A stretch of DNA of 64,000 nucleotides from Comamonas testosteroni (lineage in GTDB: Bacteria > Pseudomonadota > Gammaproteobacteria > Burkholderiales > Burkholderiaceae_C): contig CP044131.1 of the NCBI GenBank assembly GCA_008727115.1, forward strand, positions 3,162,001 to 3,226,000, in the 5' to 3' direction. The notes below the pieces were generated by a model, which saw only the letters and a program-made list of their open reading frames with translations, had not been told where the DNA came from and made no database searches. The position numbers and the translations under genes are program-made. This document shows positions 7,799 through 16,531 of the stretch, piece by piece. Each line of letters opens with the position of its first letter. The stretch's first letter is position 1.

Positions 7799-8674
7799 AT
7801 GATTCGAATTATCGATGGAATACCGTTCTACGGAAAGTCCGGCAATCATTTAAAAGTCAAGGCGTATGACTTAGGAAACGGTCATATCGAAGTCACGGCT
7901 TCCCGCACTGTCGAATGGCATGAATGCAACTGGGACGCCAATGTCTGGGAGCATTACCTTGAATGCATCGAAGCAAAGAAGGCTGAACCCGGCTATGAGG
8001 AAGAGCAGCGCAAGAAGCACGCTGAGCAATCGGCCAGAAGGGCCAAAAAGCGCGTCAGGCAGCTTTGCAAGGTCATGGGCGTGGATACCATGCTCACTCT
8101 CACATATCGCGCAAATCAGCAGGATTTGGCCCTCTGCAAAAAGCATCTCAAGGAATTCAATCGGCGCATCTTGCGTGTCCTTCCTGATTTCTCCTTTGTC
8201 GCGGCATTCGAGCGTCAAGATCGCGGCGCCTGGCATGTCCACATGGCCACACGGCGGATTCCTGAATCCCTCGGTGATCGCAATCGGCAAAACGCTGTCA
8301 AGGTCAGAAGCTACAACGTCATTCGCAGCATCTGGCGCTCTATCACGGGTGAGCTGGGCGGCAATATCGACGTCTCACGCCGAAAGTGCCACGCGCATCG
8401 CTCTCCAGCTCAAATCGCTAGCTATATCGCTGGTTACATCACCAAGGAATATGCAGAGGGTGACAAGTGGGCGAATCGGTGGACAAAGTACGGTAAGGGT
8501 GAAGTCCCTGAACCTGTCGCACTGGGCCTTGTTTCCACGCCTCTCGAAGCTGTTGAACTGGCTTACTCCTTACTCGGTGAACTGCACACCATTGCCGCTG
8601 AACGGCTTGACCGCTTCAAGGACTGGTTCGTCCTGCACGCTGAACTGCGCCCGGACGTTAAAAAGGCCTCGTAA
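7799..8674 (+). CDS. Phage replication initiation protein (HUH endonuclease, gpII-like)
   Basis: 291 residues. Motifs of rolling-circle initiators are visible: a TMLTLTYR strand (about 98-105), the metal-binding HUH motif in AWHVHMATRR (His at about 146 and 148) and a Tyr-rich helix SYIAGYITKEY near 205-215 containing the candidate nicking tyrosines. It would nick the phage replicative form at the origin in the preceding gap and start strand displacement. No strong RBS precedes the ATG. It ends 219 bp before the recombinase gene. Confidence 0.82.
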   Translation: MIRIIDGIPFYGKSGNHLKVKAYDLGNGHIEVTASRTVEWHECNWDANVWEHYLECIEAKKAEPGYEEEQRKKHAEQSARRAKKRVRQLCKVMGVDTMLTLTYRANQQDLALCKKHLKEFNRRILRVLPDFSFVAAFERQDRGAWHVHMATRRIPESLGDRNRQNAVKVRSYNVIRSIWRSITGELGGNIDVSRRKCHAHRSPAQIASYIAGYITKEYAEGDKWANRWTKYGKGEVPEPVALGLVSTPLEAVELAYSLLGELHTIAAERLDRFKDWFVLHAELRPDVKKAS

Positions 8675-8893
8675 GAGGCCGTGCGAAAGGGATCGTTAGT
8701 AGCTCGTCTATTGAGACCTAGGCTCAACCGTAGGCCAGAGCCCGGTGCTGCTTGCAGCATTCGCCCTGCAAGTGATTCTGTTGAATCTATAAAATTGCAT
8801 TATTGCTATGAAAAGCGTAGCTATACATCTAATTAATGCTTACGTTCTGACCTATCTTGAGAAACTCTCGCTACTCATTGAAAGGGGGCTTCT

Positions 8894-9466
8894 GTGTTGA
8901 TTGGATATGCTCGAGTGAGCACTCAAGAACAGGACACTTCTGTCCAGATTGCAGCTATGCGTGCTGCTGGCGTGCATACGATTTTTGAGGAAAAGGCCAG
9001 TGGTGCGAAGTTTGATAGGCCTGTACTTCGTCAATGTCTCGCGTCTCTAAAAACTGGGGATCACTTTGTTTTCTATAAGCTTGATCGGGTTGCCCGATCG
9101 CTCTCTGACCTATTGAAAATTCTTGACCGTGTGGAACGTGCGGGGGCCTCTATTAGGTCTTTAACTGAGCCAATTGATACCAGTACACCTACTGGTCGGC
9201 TTATGCTTCAAATCCTTGGAGCTATGGCGGAATTTGAGCGCTCTTTGATTCGGGAACGTTGCATGGCTGGTCAAAAGGAAGCCATGGCCAGGGGTGTGCA
9301 CTGTGGTCGTGCTTTGTCTGTTGATGCTGCTACTGCTATTGCGATTGTTGATGCCTATTCGACTGGCCTATACACCTTGAAGGGTGTAGCTCAGCGCTTT
9401 GGGGTATCTGACTCTGTTGTAAAACGTTTGGTCTATAAGAAGACGAAGCCTAATTACCGCTCTTGA
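8894..9466 (+). CDS. Small serine recombinase (resolvase/invertase type), probable phage integrase
   Basis: 190 residues. The resolvase catalytic domain starts at once (MLIGYARVSTQEQD, nucleophile Ser9), with YKLDRVARS, the long E-helix (LQILGAMAEFERSLIRERCMAG) and a C-terminal helix-turn-helix (GVAQRFGVSDSVVKRLVYK). The GTG at 8894 follows AAAGGGGG. No other integrase lies in the prophage, and the gene abuts the right att copy at 9493. Ralstonia phiRSM phages use a similar enzyme to enter a tRNA-Ser gene, so site-specific integration is the likely job. Most filamentous phages instead borrow host XerCD. Confidence 0.85.
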   Translation: MLIGYARVSTQEQDTSVQIAAMRAAGVHTIFEEKASGAKFDRPVLRQCLASLKTGDHFVFYKLDRVARSLSDLLKILDRVERAGASIRSLTEPIDTSTPTGRLMLQILGAMAEFERSLIRERCMAGQKEAMARGVHCGRALSVDAATAIAIVDAYSTGLYTLKGVAQRFGVSDSVVKRLVYKKTKPNYRS

Positions 9467-9492
9467 AGTCCATTGAAGTCTGTTCGCTAGGT

Positions 9493-9506
9493 ACAGCCTC
9501 CGCCAG
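9493..9506 (+). repeat. Attachment-site core, copy 2
   Basis: Exact ACAGCCTCCGCCAG. It ends the filamentous prophage and also begins the 48-kb island, so the two elements share it in tandem. Confidence 0.88.
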
Positions 9507-9516
9507 GAATACTTCT

Positions 9517-9542
9517 AAGCCCCTGTTTTCAGGGGCTTTTTT
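9517..9542 (+). terminator. Rho-independent terminator
   Basis: Stem AAGCCCCTG / CAGGGGCTT with a TTTT loop, followed by a T run. It lies just right of att copy 2. A second hairpin with the same stem core (AAGCCCCTG...CAGGGGCTTTTTT) lies at 9718-9750. Confidence 0.75.
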
Positions 9543-9559
9543 GTTTTCACAATCAATCT

Positions 9560-9580
9560 ATCTACCATACCATCTACCAT
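9560..9580 (+). repeat. Paired ATCTACCAT repeats (candidate integrase arm site, left)
   Basis: ATCTACCAT at 9560-9568 and again at 9572-9580, about 55-75 bp inside att copy 2. The same pair occurs at the other end of the island beside the integrase gene. Confidence 0.45.
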
Positions 9581-9717
9581 TAGATTTCTGATTGATCCGG
9601 CCCTGTTCGGACTACACCGGACTGCAACTAGCAATCTTGTTTTTTCATTTCTAATTTTTTTCAACCACATATCACTGAACTGAGGACATCTACAGATCCT
9701 CACCAACCCAACGTCAC

Positions 9718-9750
9718 AAGCCCCTGTGTATCTGCGCAGGGGCTTTTTTG
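9718..9750 (+). terminator. Rho-independent terminator
   Basis: Stem AAGCCCCTG ... CAGGGGCTT with a 13-nt loop and a T run, immediately upstream of the next gene. Together with 9507-9717 this forms a 300-bp gene-free left border of the island. Confidence 0.65.
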
Positions 9751-9772
9751 TTGCAGCGTAAAGGAGATCACT

Positions 9773-10114
9773 TTGGAAATATCCATTCCCTCGCTTCTGT
9801 CTTGCCCCTTCTGTGAACACACGAAAGTCACCCCTCGAACTCCTGCCACCTATGTCTGCGCTGTACTTGGATGTGCTGTCGGTGCTGCAGGAGGCTTTCA
9901 TGCCTCGAACAAAGGGCTATCGATTGCCAGTCTCCCCAGCACTTCTCTTGCTTCAGCGGGATTCGCTTTCAATGGCGTTGCTGGTGCAGTGGTCGCCGCA
10001 ATGACCGCCGCAGCCATTGGCTGTGATCTGGGTGCTAAAGCTGGCGCCAAGATTGACCTCGTGCTGTTTGATAACTATCGCTGCAGCGCATGTGAAAAGA
10101 CTTTTAAGGTCTGA
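9773..10114 (+). CDS. Hypothetical protein with two CxxC zinc-ribbon halves
   Basis: 113 residues from a TTG start, supported by AAGGAGAT five bases upstream. CPFCEH at about residues 11-16 and CSACEKTF near the C-terminus could form one split zinc ribbon. Between them lies a Gly/Ala-rich hydrophobic region (about 28-90) with two possible membrane spans. First gene inside the island, before the DUF932 gene. No function can be assigned. Confidence 0.6.
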   Translation: MEISIPSLLSCPFCEHTKVTPRTPATYVCAVLGCAVGAAGGFHASNKGLSIASLPSTSLASAGFAFNGVAGAVVAAMTAAAIGCDLGAKAGAKIDLVLFDNYRCSACEKTFKV

Positions 10115-10186
10115 GTCGTTCCCTAGCGCGACGCTTCACATTCTTTTTATTGAATACGTCTCATTTATTAATTAAGGAGCACTCTC

Positions 10187-11170
10187 ATGGCACATCTCGT
10201 TGAAACCATGGCCTACGCTGGCCAAACACCTTGGCATGAACTGGGCAACGCCCTCCCCGCCAAACAAAGCATTGATGTCTGGGCACAAGCTGCAGGCATG
10301 GACTGGCGCATTCAGGAAACCGCGGTGCGTTATCTGGCCACCGATGCAGATTCTGGTCTTTCAGGCCTGTATGGCGAGCCCAAGGAGTTTCCTGAGCAGA
10401 AGGTGCTTTACCGCAGCGACACCCATGCACCACTGTCTGTCGTTGGAGGCCGCTACCAGGTGGTACAGCCACGTGAGGTGCTGGAGTTCTACCGGGATCT
10501 GACCGAAGTGGCGGGCTACGAGCTGGAGACAGCGGGCGTGCTCAAGGCTGGCCGCAAGTTCTGGGCTTTAGCCCGTACTGGCAAGTCTGTCGCTTTGAAG
10601 GGCAACGATGTGGTCAACGGCTATTTGCTGCTAGCAACGTCCTGCGATGGAACGCTGGCCACAGTGGCAATGCCAACGACAGTGCGCGTGGTCTGCAATA
10701 ACACTCTGACTATTGCTCTGCGTGATGGCGTGGGTGCCGTCAAGGTTCCACACAGCACGACTTTTGATGCTCAGGCGGTCAAGCGTCAGCTGGGCGTTGC
10801 CGTGGGGCAGTGGGATAGCTTTATGTATCGCATGAAGACGCTGGCCGAGCGCAAGATCAAGACCCATGAGGCGATGAACTACTTTCTCAAGGTGATCTGC
10901 AATACAGACAGCCACTCTGATTTGTCGGTGGGGTTGACCAATGAGCGAGCCTTGAAAAAGGTACAGATGCTTTATGAGGGTCATGGTCGAGGAGCAGAGA
11001 TGCATGCAGCCAAAGACACTGCCTGGGGCTTGCTGTGCTCTGTGACTGAGTTCGTTGACCATGAAAAGCAAGCACGCAGCCAAGACAACCGCTTGGACAG
11101 TGCGTGGTTTGGTCAAGGTGCTGCCATCAAGCAGCGAGCCTTGGATCACGCCTTGCAGTTGGTGGCTTGA
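10187..11170 (+). CDS. DUF932 domain protein (plasmid/ICE-associated)
   Basis: 327 residues, start supported by AAGGAG seven bases before the ATG. The N-terminus (GQTPWHELGNALPA) and the middle (VVCNNTLTIAL, RVSHxxT-like VPHSTTFD) are typical of the DUF932 family found on plasmids, ICEs and phages (phage/plasmid-like protein family). The biochemical role is not established. It stands with a YqaJ nuclease and a Cys-rich protein, a trio often seen in Tn4371-type ICEs of beta- and gammaproteobacteria. Confidence 0.82.
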   Translation: MAHLVETMAYAGQTPWHELGNALPAKQSIDVWAQAAGMDWRIQETAVRYLATDADSGLSGLYGEPKEFPEQKVLYRSDTHAPLSVVGGRYQVVQPREVLEFYRDLTEVAGYELETAGVLKAGRKFWALARTGKSVALKGNDVVNGYLLLATSCDGTLATVAMPTTVRVVCNNTLTIALRDGVGAVKVPHSTTFDAQAVKRQLGVAVGQWDSFMYRMKTLAERKIKTHEAMNYFLKVICNTDSHSDLSVGLTNERALKKVQMLYEGHGRGAEMHAAKDTAWGLLCSVTEFVDHEKQARSQDNRLDSAWFGQGAAIKQRALDHALQLVA

Positions 11171-11244
11171 CCGTGGTTGCTTGCTTTCTTCTGTGGCCTC
11201 ATTGGCTGTACCCACTCGGTTTTCCCATCTACATTCCACCCCCA

Positions 11245-11271
11245 CAAACCGCCTGCTGAGGCGGTTTTTTT
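11245..11271 (+). terminator. Rho-independent terminator
   Basis: AAACCGCC, loop TGCTGA, GGCGGTTT followed by T7, between the DUF932 and YqaJ genes. Confidence 0.8.
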
Positions 11272-11305
11272 ATGCCCGCAATTTTGGCGGTTCAAGGAGA
11301 TTCGT

Positions 11306-12355
11306 ATGTCTGTTCATTTGCTGCGCAATGCCAACCTGGATGCGCCTTCTGCTATCGCCCCCTCCCGCGCAGGCACTTTGCGCAAGGGGGCTGCCTTGCG
11401 TCTGGTATCAACCAAAGACATGGACCGTGACGATTGGCTGGAGGTACGTCGCACGGGTATCGGCAGCTCTGACGCTGCGACTGCCGTAGGCCTTAATCCT
11501 TACCAGTCTCAACTGGAGTTGTGGATGCAAAAGACCGGCAAGGCTGATCTGCTGCCTGCCATTGATCCCAGTGATGACACCAGCCCCATGTTCTGGGGCA
11601 CGTTGCTGGAGCCCATTGTGGCTGCGCACTACACCAAGCGCACGGGCAACAAGGTGCGCCGAGTGAACGCGGTACTGCAACACCCCAAGCATCCTTGGAT
11701 GCTGGCAAATGTGGACCGTGAGGTGATCGGATCTGCAGACGTTCAGTTACTGGAGTGCAAGACCGCGGGCATCCACGGTGCAAGGCTGTGGAAGGATGGC
11801 GTGCCGGAGTATGTGCAGCTCCAGGTGATGCACCAGTTGGCTGTCACAGGCCACAAAGCGGCTGATGTGGCCGTACTCATTGGCGGACAGGAGTTGCGAA
11901 TTTTTCGTATCGAGCGGGACGAGGCTTTGATTGCTCGCCTGATCGAGATGGAGCATGCGTTCTGGCAGATGGTGGAGAGCAAGACACCGCCTGCGGGCGA
12001 TGGCTCCGACAGTGCAGAAAAGGCCTTACGCAGCCTCTACCCGCACAGTGCAGGTGAAGACGTTGACATGAGTGATGACCCGGAACTCAATGCCACGTTT
12101 GAAGCCTTGCTGGCAGCCCGTGACCAGCTCGATGTGGCGCAAAAGCACGAAGCCCGCTTGCGCCAGGCCATCCAGATCCATATGGGTGAGGCTGGCAAAG
12201 CAACGTTTGCTTGCGGCGGCAGCGTGACATGGCGACGCAGCAAGGATGGGCAAGTGTTCAACACAGCGCAGTTCAACAAAGACCATCCTGAGTTGGCCAA
12301 AGCCTACTTGTCCACGCGGGCCGGCTCTCGGCGGTTTTGCGTCAATGAATCGTGA
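11306..12355 (+). CDS. YqaJ-like viral recombinase / exonuclease
   Basis: 349 residues from the ATG preceded by AAGGAG. The YqaJ (lambda exonuclease-like) fold is seen from residue 45: WLEVRRTGIGSSDAA, then the PD-(D/E)xK residues in NVDREVIG and LLECKTA (about 140-155), and YVQLQVMHQLAVTG. Such enzymes resect dsDNA 5' ends for single-strand annealing recombination in phages and ICEs. The C-terminal 120 residues form an accessory helical part. A terminator separates it from DUF932, so it may have its own promoter. Confidence 0.85.
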   Translation: MSVHLLRNANLDAPSAIAPSRAGTLRKGAALRLVSTKDMDRDDWLEVRRTGIGSSDAATAVGLNPYQSQLELWMQKTGKADLLPAIDPSDDTSPMFWGTLLEPIVAAHYTKRTGNKVRRVNAVLQHPKHPWMLANVDREVIGSADVQLLECKTAGIHGARLWKDGVPEYVQLQVMHQLAVTGHKAADVAVLIGGQELRIFRIERDEALIARLIEMEHAFWQMVESKTPPAGDGSDSAEKALRSLYPHSAGEDVDMSDDPELNATFEALLAARDQLDVAQKHEARLRQAIQIHMGEAGKATFACGGSVTWRRSKDGQVFNTAQFNKDHPELAKAYLSTRAGSRRFCVNES

Positions 12356-12389
12356 CCTGACCCACGGGGCTCTTTTACCCATCCCTCAT

Positions 12390-12428
12390 GCTCTCTGCGG
12401 CTCACTGCCCCAGAGAGCTTCTTTTTTT
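12390..12428 (+). terminator. Hairpin with T run (terminator or attenuator)
   Basis: GCTCTCTG ... CAGAGAGC followed by TTCTTTTTTT, directly upstream of the next gene's RBS. Confidence 0.6.
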
Positions 12429-12438
12429 GGAGTACGAC

Positions 12439-13485
12439 ATGATCAAAGGCTTGATGATCACCCCGCCTGTAATTGGCAGGATTTCGATTGGCAAGGTGGT
12501 GGAGAAGAATGGAAAGCGTCTGCCTGAGAAGGACGATGAGTTCACCATTACGACGCAAGTGCAGCAGCGAGGCCAGTGGGTGCTACACCCCTTGGATGAG
12601 GCGTTGCGCCAGAGCCAAGCGCCTGGTCAAGTTTCCAGCGGCATAAAAGAAGGCCAGCAGCCTTCGGAGATAGAAAGTGAGAATGTCTCCGACAAGGCTC
12701 CTGTCCGTCAGTCCAAGCGCTCACTCAGAGACAAGATGGGTGTGACAGATACGCCAACAGCTGCTCCCAGCCCTGCAAGGCGCAAACTGCGCAGCATCCC
12801 TGTTCGGGTGCTGTTCAACGAACCTGACTTGAACCTGCGAGCTGATTACTGCATGTTTGACCGCAGCACCGCTCGCCCGTTGTGCGTGGGCAATGGCGAG
12901 AGCTGCAAGCGTGCAACGGACAAAGGTCTGGAGGAGCTGACCTGCCCTGGTCCTGATACGTGCCGGTTTGGCATGGGCAATTGCAAACCCTACGGCCGCT
13001 TGAACGTGAGCATTGGCGACAGCGACGAGCTGGGCAGCTTTGTGTTTCGCACCACAGGCTTCAACAGCATTCGCACCCTAGCAGCACGACTGCAGTACTT
13101 CGCTGCGGCCTCTGGCGGGCAACTGGCCTGTATGCCACTGGAGCTCAAGCTACGAGGCAAGTCCACCACGCAGTCTCATCGCTCAGCCATTTACTACGCT
13201 GATCTGATTGTGCGCAGTGGCATGTCTTTGAACACTGCCATTGCTCAAGCCAAAGAGCTTTCTGCACAGCGCCAGATAGCCGGGTTTGATCAGGCGGCTT
13301 TAGATGTGGCCGCTCGCCAGGGCTATGCCAATGGCAGCTTTGAAGACTCGCCCGATGAGGCCGCAGACATCGTGGAAGAGTTTTATCCAGAGGAAGCCGA
13401 GCCACCGGCTGCGACAGCAACGACAGGGCAACAGCGAGCCAGCCATGCCAATGGTACGCATAGCCCGTATGCACAAAGACCGTGA
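12439..13485 (+). CDS. Conserved ICE-associated Cys-rich protein ('hydrolase or metal-binding')
   Basis: 348 residues, ATG preceded by TTGGAG. The N-terminus (MIKGLMITPPVIGRISIGKV) and the Cys cluster at about 150-200 (CMFD, LCVGNGESCKR, CPGPDTCRFGMGNCKPYG) are characteristic of a family usually found next to DUF932 and YqaJ genes in ICEs. The cysteines suggest metal or Fe-S binding. The linker around residues 55-120 is low complexity. A recombination-accessory or directionality role is possible but not shown by the sequence. Confidence 0.72.
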   Translation: MIKGLMITPPVIGRISIGKVVEKNGKRLPEKDDEFTITTQVQQRGQWVLHPLDEALRQSQAPGQVSSGIKEGQQPSEIESENVSDKAPVRQSKRSLRDKMGVTDTPTAAPSPARRKLRSIPVRVLFNEPDLNLRADYCMFDRSTARPLCVGNGESCKRATDKGLEELTCPGPDTCRFGMGNCKPYGRLNVSIGDSDELGSFVFRTTGFNSIRTLAARLQYFAAASGGQLACMPLELKLRGKSTTQSHRSAIYYADLIVRSGMSLNTAIAQAKELSAQRQIAGFDQAALDVAARQGYANGSFEDSPDEAADIVEEFYPEEAEPPAATATTGQQRASHANGTHSPYAQRP

Positions 13486-13594
13486 TCCAGTGATCTGTGA
13501 TCTTTGAAGCCGTGAATGCAAGCCCCGTGTTTTCAAAAACTGTGGCTTTGGCGTCTGTGGCTATTCGCTGAACTTGCAGCAACCATTGCATCCC

Positions 13595-13939
13595 ATGGAA
13601 CAGCACTCCTCCATCAATGACGCGAGATTGCCTGTGCTAGCGGCCTTTGGCCAGATGGTTCGGGAGTTTCGGAAAGCGCAAGGCTTCTCGCAAGAGAGCT
13701 TTGCGTATTACTGCGGGCTGGACCGTAGCTATATGGGCGGTGTGGAGCGGGGTGAAAGAAACATCACCCTGGCCAATATGGAAATCATCATCACTGCGCT
13801 TCAACTCAAGCCTTCTGAGTTTTTTGCAGCGCTGGATGATTACTTTGCCAACCAGAAAGCGCTCGGGCAAGTGATTCAGTTCAAGCGTTTTGCAGACCGC
13901 GCTCAAGTTCATATCCGGCAACGCAAGCAATCGAATTAA
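13595..13939 (+). CDS. XRE-family transcriptional regulator
   Basis: 114 residues from the second ATG (an in-frame ATG at 13574 would add seven). A Cro/CI-type helix-turn-helix fills residues about 18-72 (MVREFRKAQGFSQESFAYYCGLDRSYMGGVERGERNITLANMEII). The C-terminal 40 residues are basic. Regulators of this size often end an ICE accessory cluster or control nearby restriction genes. No target can be named. Confidence 0.78.
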   Translation: MEQHSSINDARLPVLAAFGQMVREFRKAQGFSQESFAYYCGLDRSYMGGVERGERNITLANMEIIITALQLKPSEFFAALDDYFANQKALGQVIQFKRFADRAQVHIRQRKQSN

Positions 13940-14107
13940 CAGCATGCTTTCCCCCGATTGAGAAACATGAATGTAACAACTAGTTTCATGACATAAACTC
14001 GAATTTCTGGATCGGAGACAACCAAAGACTTGTTTATCTGCGCTTCCAAAATATTGCCCGCTATTAAGCGGGCATTCACATCCAATAAACCATTGATGAG
14101 GGAATAA

Positions 14108-15439
14108 ATGAAGAAAATTACGAATAAGGGAATGACTCAAATCGCTGTGAGCGCCATCATGGCAGCCGTGCTTGCAGCCTGCGGAGGTGGCGGCAGTGGA
14201 GACACCAGCAGCGGTAATGCAGGGAACTCTGGCAACGGCGGCTCTACCAGCACCTCCACCGCTAGCGGTGTGGCTGCAATCGGTGCTCCCATCGTAGGTG
14301 GCACTGTCTCTCTGAAGTGCGCCTCGGGCGCTTCTGCAACAGCCACTACTGGCGCTGACGGAGCTTGGAAAGTCTCTCTCAAAAGCAGTGACTACCCCTG
14401 CGCAATCCGCGTGGATGGCGGTCAGGCCAATGGCCAAGCCCTTACCACCGCTCTGCACTCGGTTGTCACAGGTGCAGGCATTGCCAACATCACACCTCTG
14501 ACCGATCTGATGGTGAGTATCCTGAGCAGCAGCCAGCCCAACGCTTGGTTTAACTCTGCCACCAATGGCGATCTGAGCAGCAAGATTTCTGCTGCAGCTT
14601 TGGACAATGCGCAAGACAAGCTGAAAGCCACCCTGGCCAGCCTGCCCGGCAAACCTGCACTGCCTGAAGGTTTCAACCCACTGACGAGCGCATTCAACGC
14701 GCAAAAGGGTGACGCTGGCGATGACCTGCTGGAAAGCTATGGCGCAGCGCTGACTTCTGCAGGCTTGACGCAGACCGAGGCTGCAGACAATGCATCAACC
14801 GGCAAGCCTTTGACCGCAGAGGCATTTGCAGGAACTGCCTTCACTTTTCCGAACATGACTGCTTTCCGTGCAGGCGCAGCCAAACTACTCGGCGGTGACT
14901 ACGTGCTGTCGATTCCTGATCCTGTGCGCGAGCTTTTAACAGTGAAGGCAAGCATTGATGGCTCTGGCAATGTGGTCCAAGTGGGCCTGCCGCTGGTCCA
15001 GGTCGCAAGCTTGATGGGCAACCGCATTGCGCAGTATTGCAAGGGCGAAGCCGGTGCAATGAGTGCACAGCAGCGAGGCTTCTATGCATACATCTCCGAA
15101 GACTGGACTCCCGTGACCGACACCAAGGAACTGCATGGGAAAATTTTTCAGGACTATGAAGATTGCCGCAACACCGGCACCGTGGAATTCTTGCCTGACG
15201 ACTCGGTCGTCTTCACAGAGACTGGGAAAGCTCCTGATGCTCCGGACTTTGGCTTCTCGAAGGCATTGACCGATGCAGGCATGGAAGACACAGGAGAGAA
15301 CGCTCTGGTCCATGCGAAAGCCTACAAGATCACTCTGGACGGCAAAACTACCTATGCCTACATCTCTGTTGCAACCTCGAAGAACAACGATAAGGTATCG
15401 CGCTGGGGCAACTACCTGACGATGGGCCTGTCTCAGTAA
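14108..15439 (+). CDS. Outer-membrane-type lipoprotein of unknown function
   Basis: 443 residues with a lipoprotein signal ending LAAC (Cys25), then a Gly/Ser/Thr-rich linker (about 26-55) and a carboxypeptidase-regulatory-like beta domain (GAPIVGGTVSLKCASG...). The C-terminal half (about 200-443) has no recognised domain. It has its own terminator and upstream 165-bp gap. I do not recognise the family beyond the lipoprotein plan. Confidence 0.75.
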   Translation: MKKITNKGMTQIAVSAIMAAVLAACGGGGSGDTSSGNAGNSGNGGSTSTSTASGVAAIGAPIVGGTVSLKCASGASATATTGADGAWKVSLKSSDYPCAIRVDGGQANGQALTTALHSVVTGAGIANITPLTDLMVSILSSSQPNAWFNSATNGDLSSKISAAALDNAQDKLKATLASLPGKPALPEGFNPLTSAFNAQKGDAGDDLLESYGAALTSAGLTQTEAADNASTGKPLTAEAFAGTAFTFPNMTAFRAGAAKLLGGDYVLSIPDPVRELLTVKASIDGSGNVVQVGLPLVQVASLMGNRIAQYCKGEAGAMSAQQRGFYAYISEDWTPVTDTKELHGKIFQDYEDCRNTGTVEFLPDDSVVFTETGKAPDAPDFGFSKALTDAGMEDTGENALVHAKAYKITLDGKTTYAYISVATSKNNDKVSRWGNYLTMGLSQ

Positions 15440-15468
15440 ACACGTTATTACCGCACAGCGGTGCATGA

Positions 15469-15505
15469 AGCGATGTGGCTCTCAAGGCCACATCGCTTTT
15501 GTTTT
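15469..15505 (+). terminator. Rho-independent terminator after the lipoprotein gene
   Basis: AGCGATGTGGC ... GCCACATCGCT followed by TTTTGTTTT. Confidence 0.85.
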
Positions 15506-15611
15506 GTGCTTCGTGAACACGCTGCCTCACTGACTGCTCGAGCGTCCAGCACTCTCAGAGTGACGCGCAGATCTGTGCCTTTGCGCCCTTCTTCAATTGA
15601 AAGAAATTTAG

Positions 15612-16382
15612 ATGAAAAAGCTGCTACTTCTTTGCTCTGCCTTGGCCTTGGCGGGCTGCAACTCTTCACCCAGTACGAGGGATGTAGAAAAGTTTCTAGA
15701 ACCCAAATTTGCATCTTGCGAAAACATCAAGATCATTGACATCAAAAAGACTAATGGCTATGAGGAAGATGGCTACTACCGTGCCGAGTACTCCTATGGC
15801 ATCAAGCTCAAAAATCCCAGCGTCTTAAAAGATTTTCTGAAGACCTACGAACAAGAGAAGGAAAGCATGGAGTCCTGGCAAGCGGCGATGGATGACTATG
15901 ACAAACGAGAGCATAGCCTTTTCGAGGAAATTGAGCGCATGAGACGCGAGCGCATAGAACAAGGACCCAAACGAGAGCAGTTTTCCACCACAGGCAACTC
16001 TTTGTACCTCTCTCGCGAGCAAGAGCAAGAACATTCCGCTGCCTTCGAACTGTGGAAAGCCCAGAACCCTCCTTCTCCTTTGATGCAGAAAAAGACTGCC
16101 GAGCTCAATCAAGTCTACGAGGATCGCACTAAAAAGCGTGAAGCGAAACCCAAGCTGAAATTTTTCAGAAATGCCGATACGGCAATCGAGTCCCACTACC
16201 TCAAAGGTTGCCCAGGTGGTACGTACATGAAATTCATGCGAGGCATCTTTGATGGGCCCCGGCAAGCTGCTCAAAGCAATCAAGATGCCAGATCCTGGTT
16301 TAAAGAGTATGAAATCAAGATGCAAGGTTCAGCGACCATGCGTAAGACCGAAAACGGTTGGCGCGCTTTGAGTGAAGGCTAA
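15612..16382 (+). CDS. Hypothetical lipoprotein
   Basis: 256 residues; signal MKKLLLLCSALALAGC gives a lipobox with Cys16. The mature protein is charged and largely helical, with a probable coiled-coil stretch (about 80-130, EQEKESMESWQAAMDDYDKR...). No domain recognised. It is followed by a GCCCAGCG/CGCTGGGC hairpin (16393-16421) without a T run. Located between the regulator/lipoprotein group and the CBASS operon; no functional link is evident. Confidence 0.65.
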   Translation: MKKLLLLCSALALAGCNSSPSTRDVEKFLEPKFASCENIKIIDIKKTNGYEEDGYYRAEYSYGIKLKNPSVLKDFLKTYEQEKESMESWQAAMDDYDKREHSLFEEIERMRRERIEQGPKREQFSTTGNSLYLSREQEQEHSAAFELWKAQNPPSPLMQKKTAELNQVYEDRTKKREAKPKLKFFRNADTAIESHYLKGCPGGTYMKFMRGIFDGPRQAAQSNQDARSWFKEYEIKMQGSATMRKTENGWRALSEG

Positions 16383-16531
16383 CCATGCCCTTCATGCCCA
16401 GCGTCTTGTGCGCTGGGCATGTTGTGGAACATAGCTTTTATTTTTTGGCTTGACTGCTGATCGCCAGAGTGATCTTTTCTCAACCCCCATGAGAGCTACG
16501 AGCTGATGAACCTTGACGCACAAAGACACCT

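Larger units (their letters stand above)
2805..9506 (+). mobile_element. Filamentous phage (Inoviridae) prophage, phiRSM-like
   Basis: A complete 6.7-kb module bounded by direct copies of the tRNA-Ser 3' end. Gene order is canonical: repressor (opposite strand), ssDNA-binding protein, small membrane proteins, major coat pVIII, minor coat proteins, pIII-like adsorption protein, pVI-like DUF2523 protein, Zot/pI, a GC-rich intergenic region, HUH replication protein and serine recombinase. Many neighbouring genes overlap by 1-4 bases. Ralstonia phiRSM phages are known to integrate at a tRNA-Ser gene by a resolvase-like enzyme, and the same logic fits here. No gene is visibly broken, so it may be inducible. 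Confidence 0.88.

Noticed and set aside
13637..14704. 355-codon minus-strand frame across the regulator and lipoprotein genes
   Set aside because: Overlaps two convincing genes on the other strand and the gap between them; no recognisable product.
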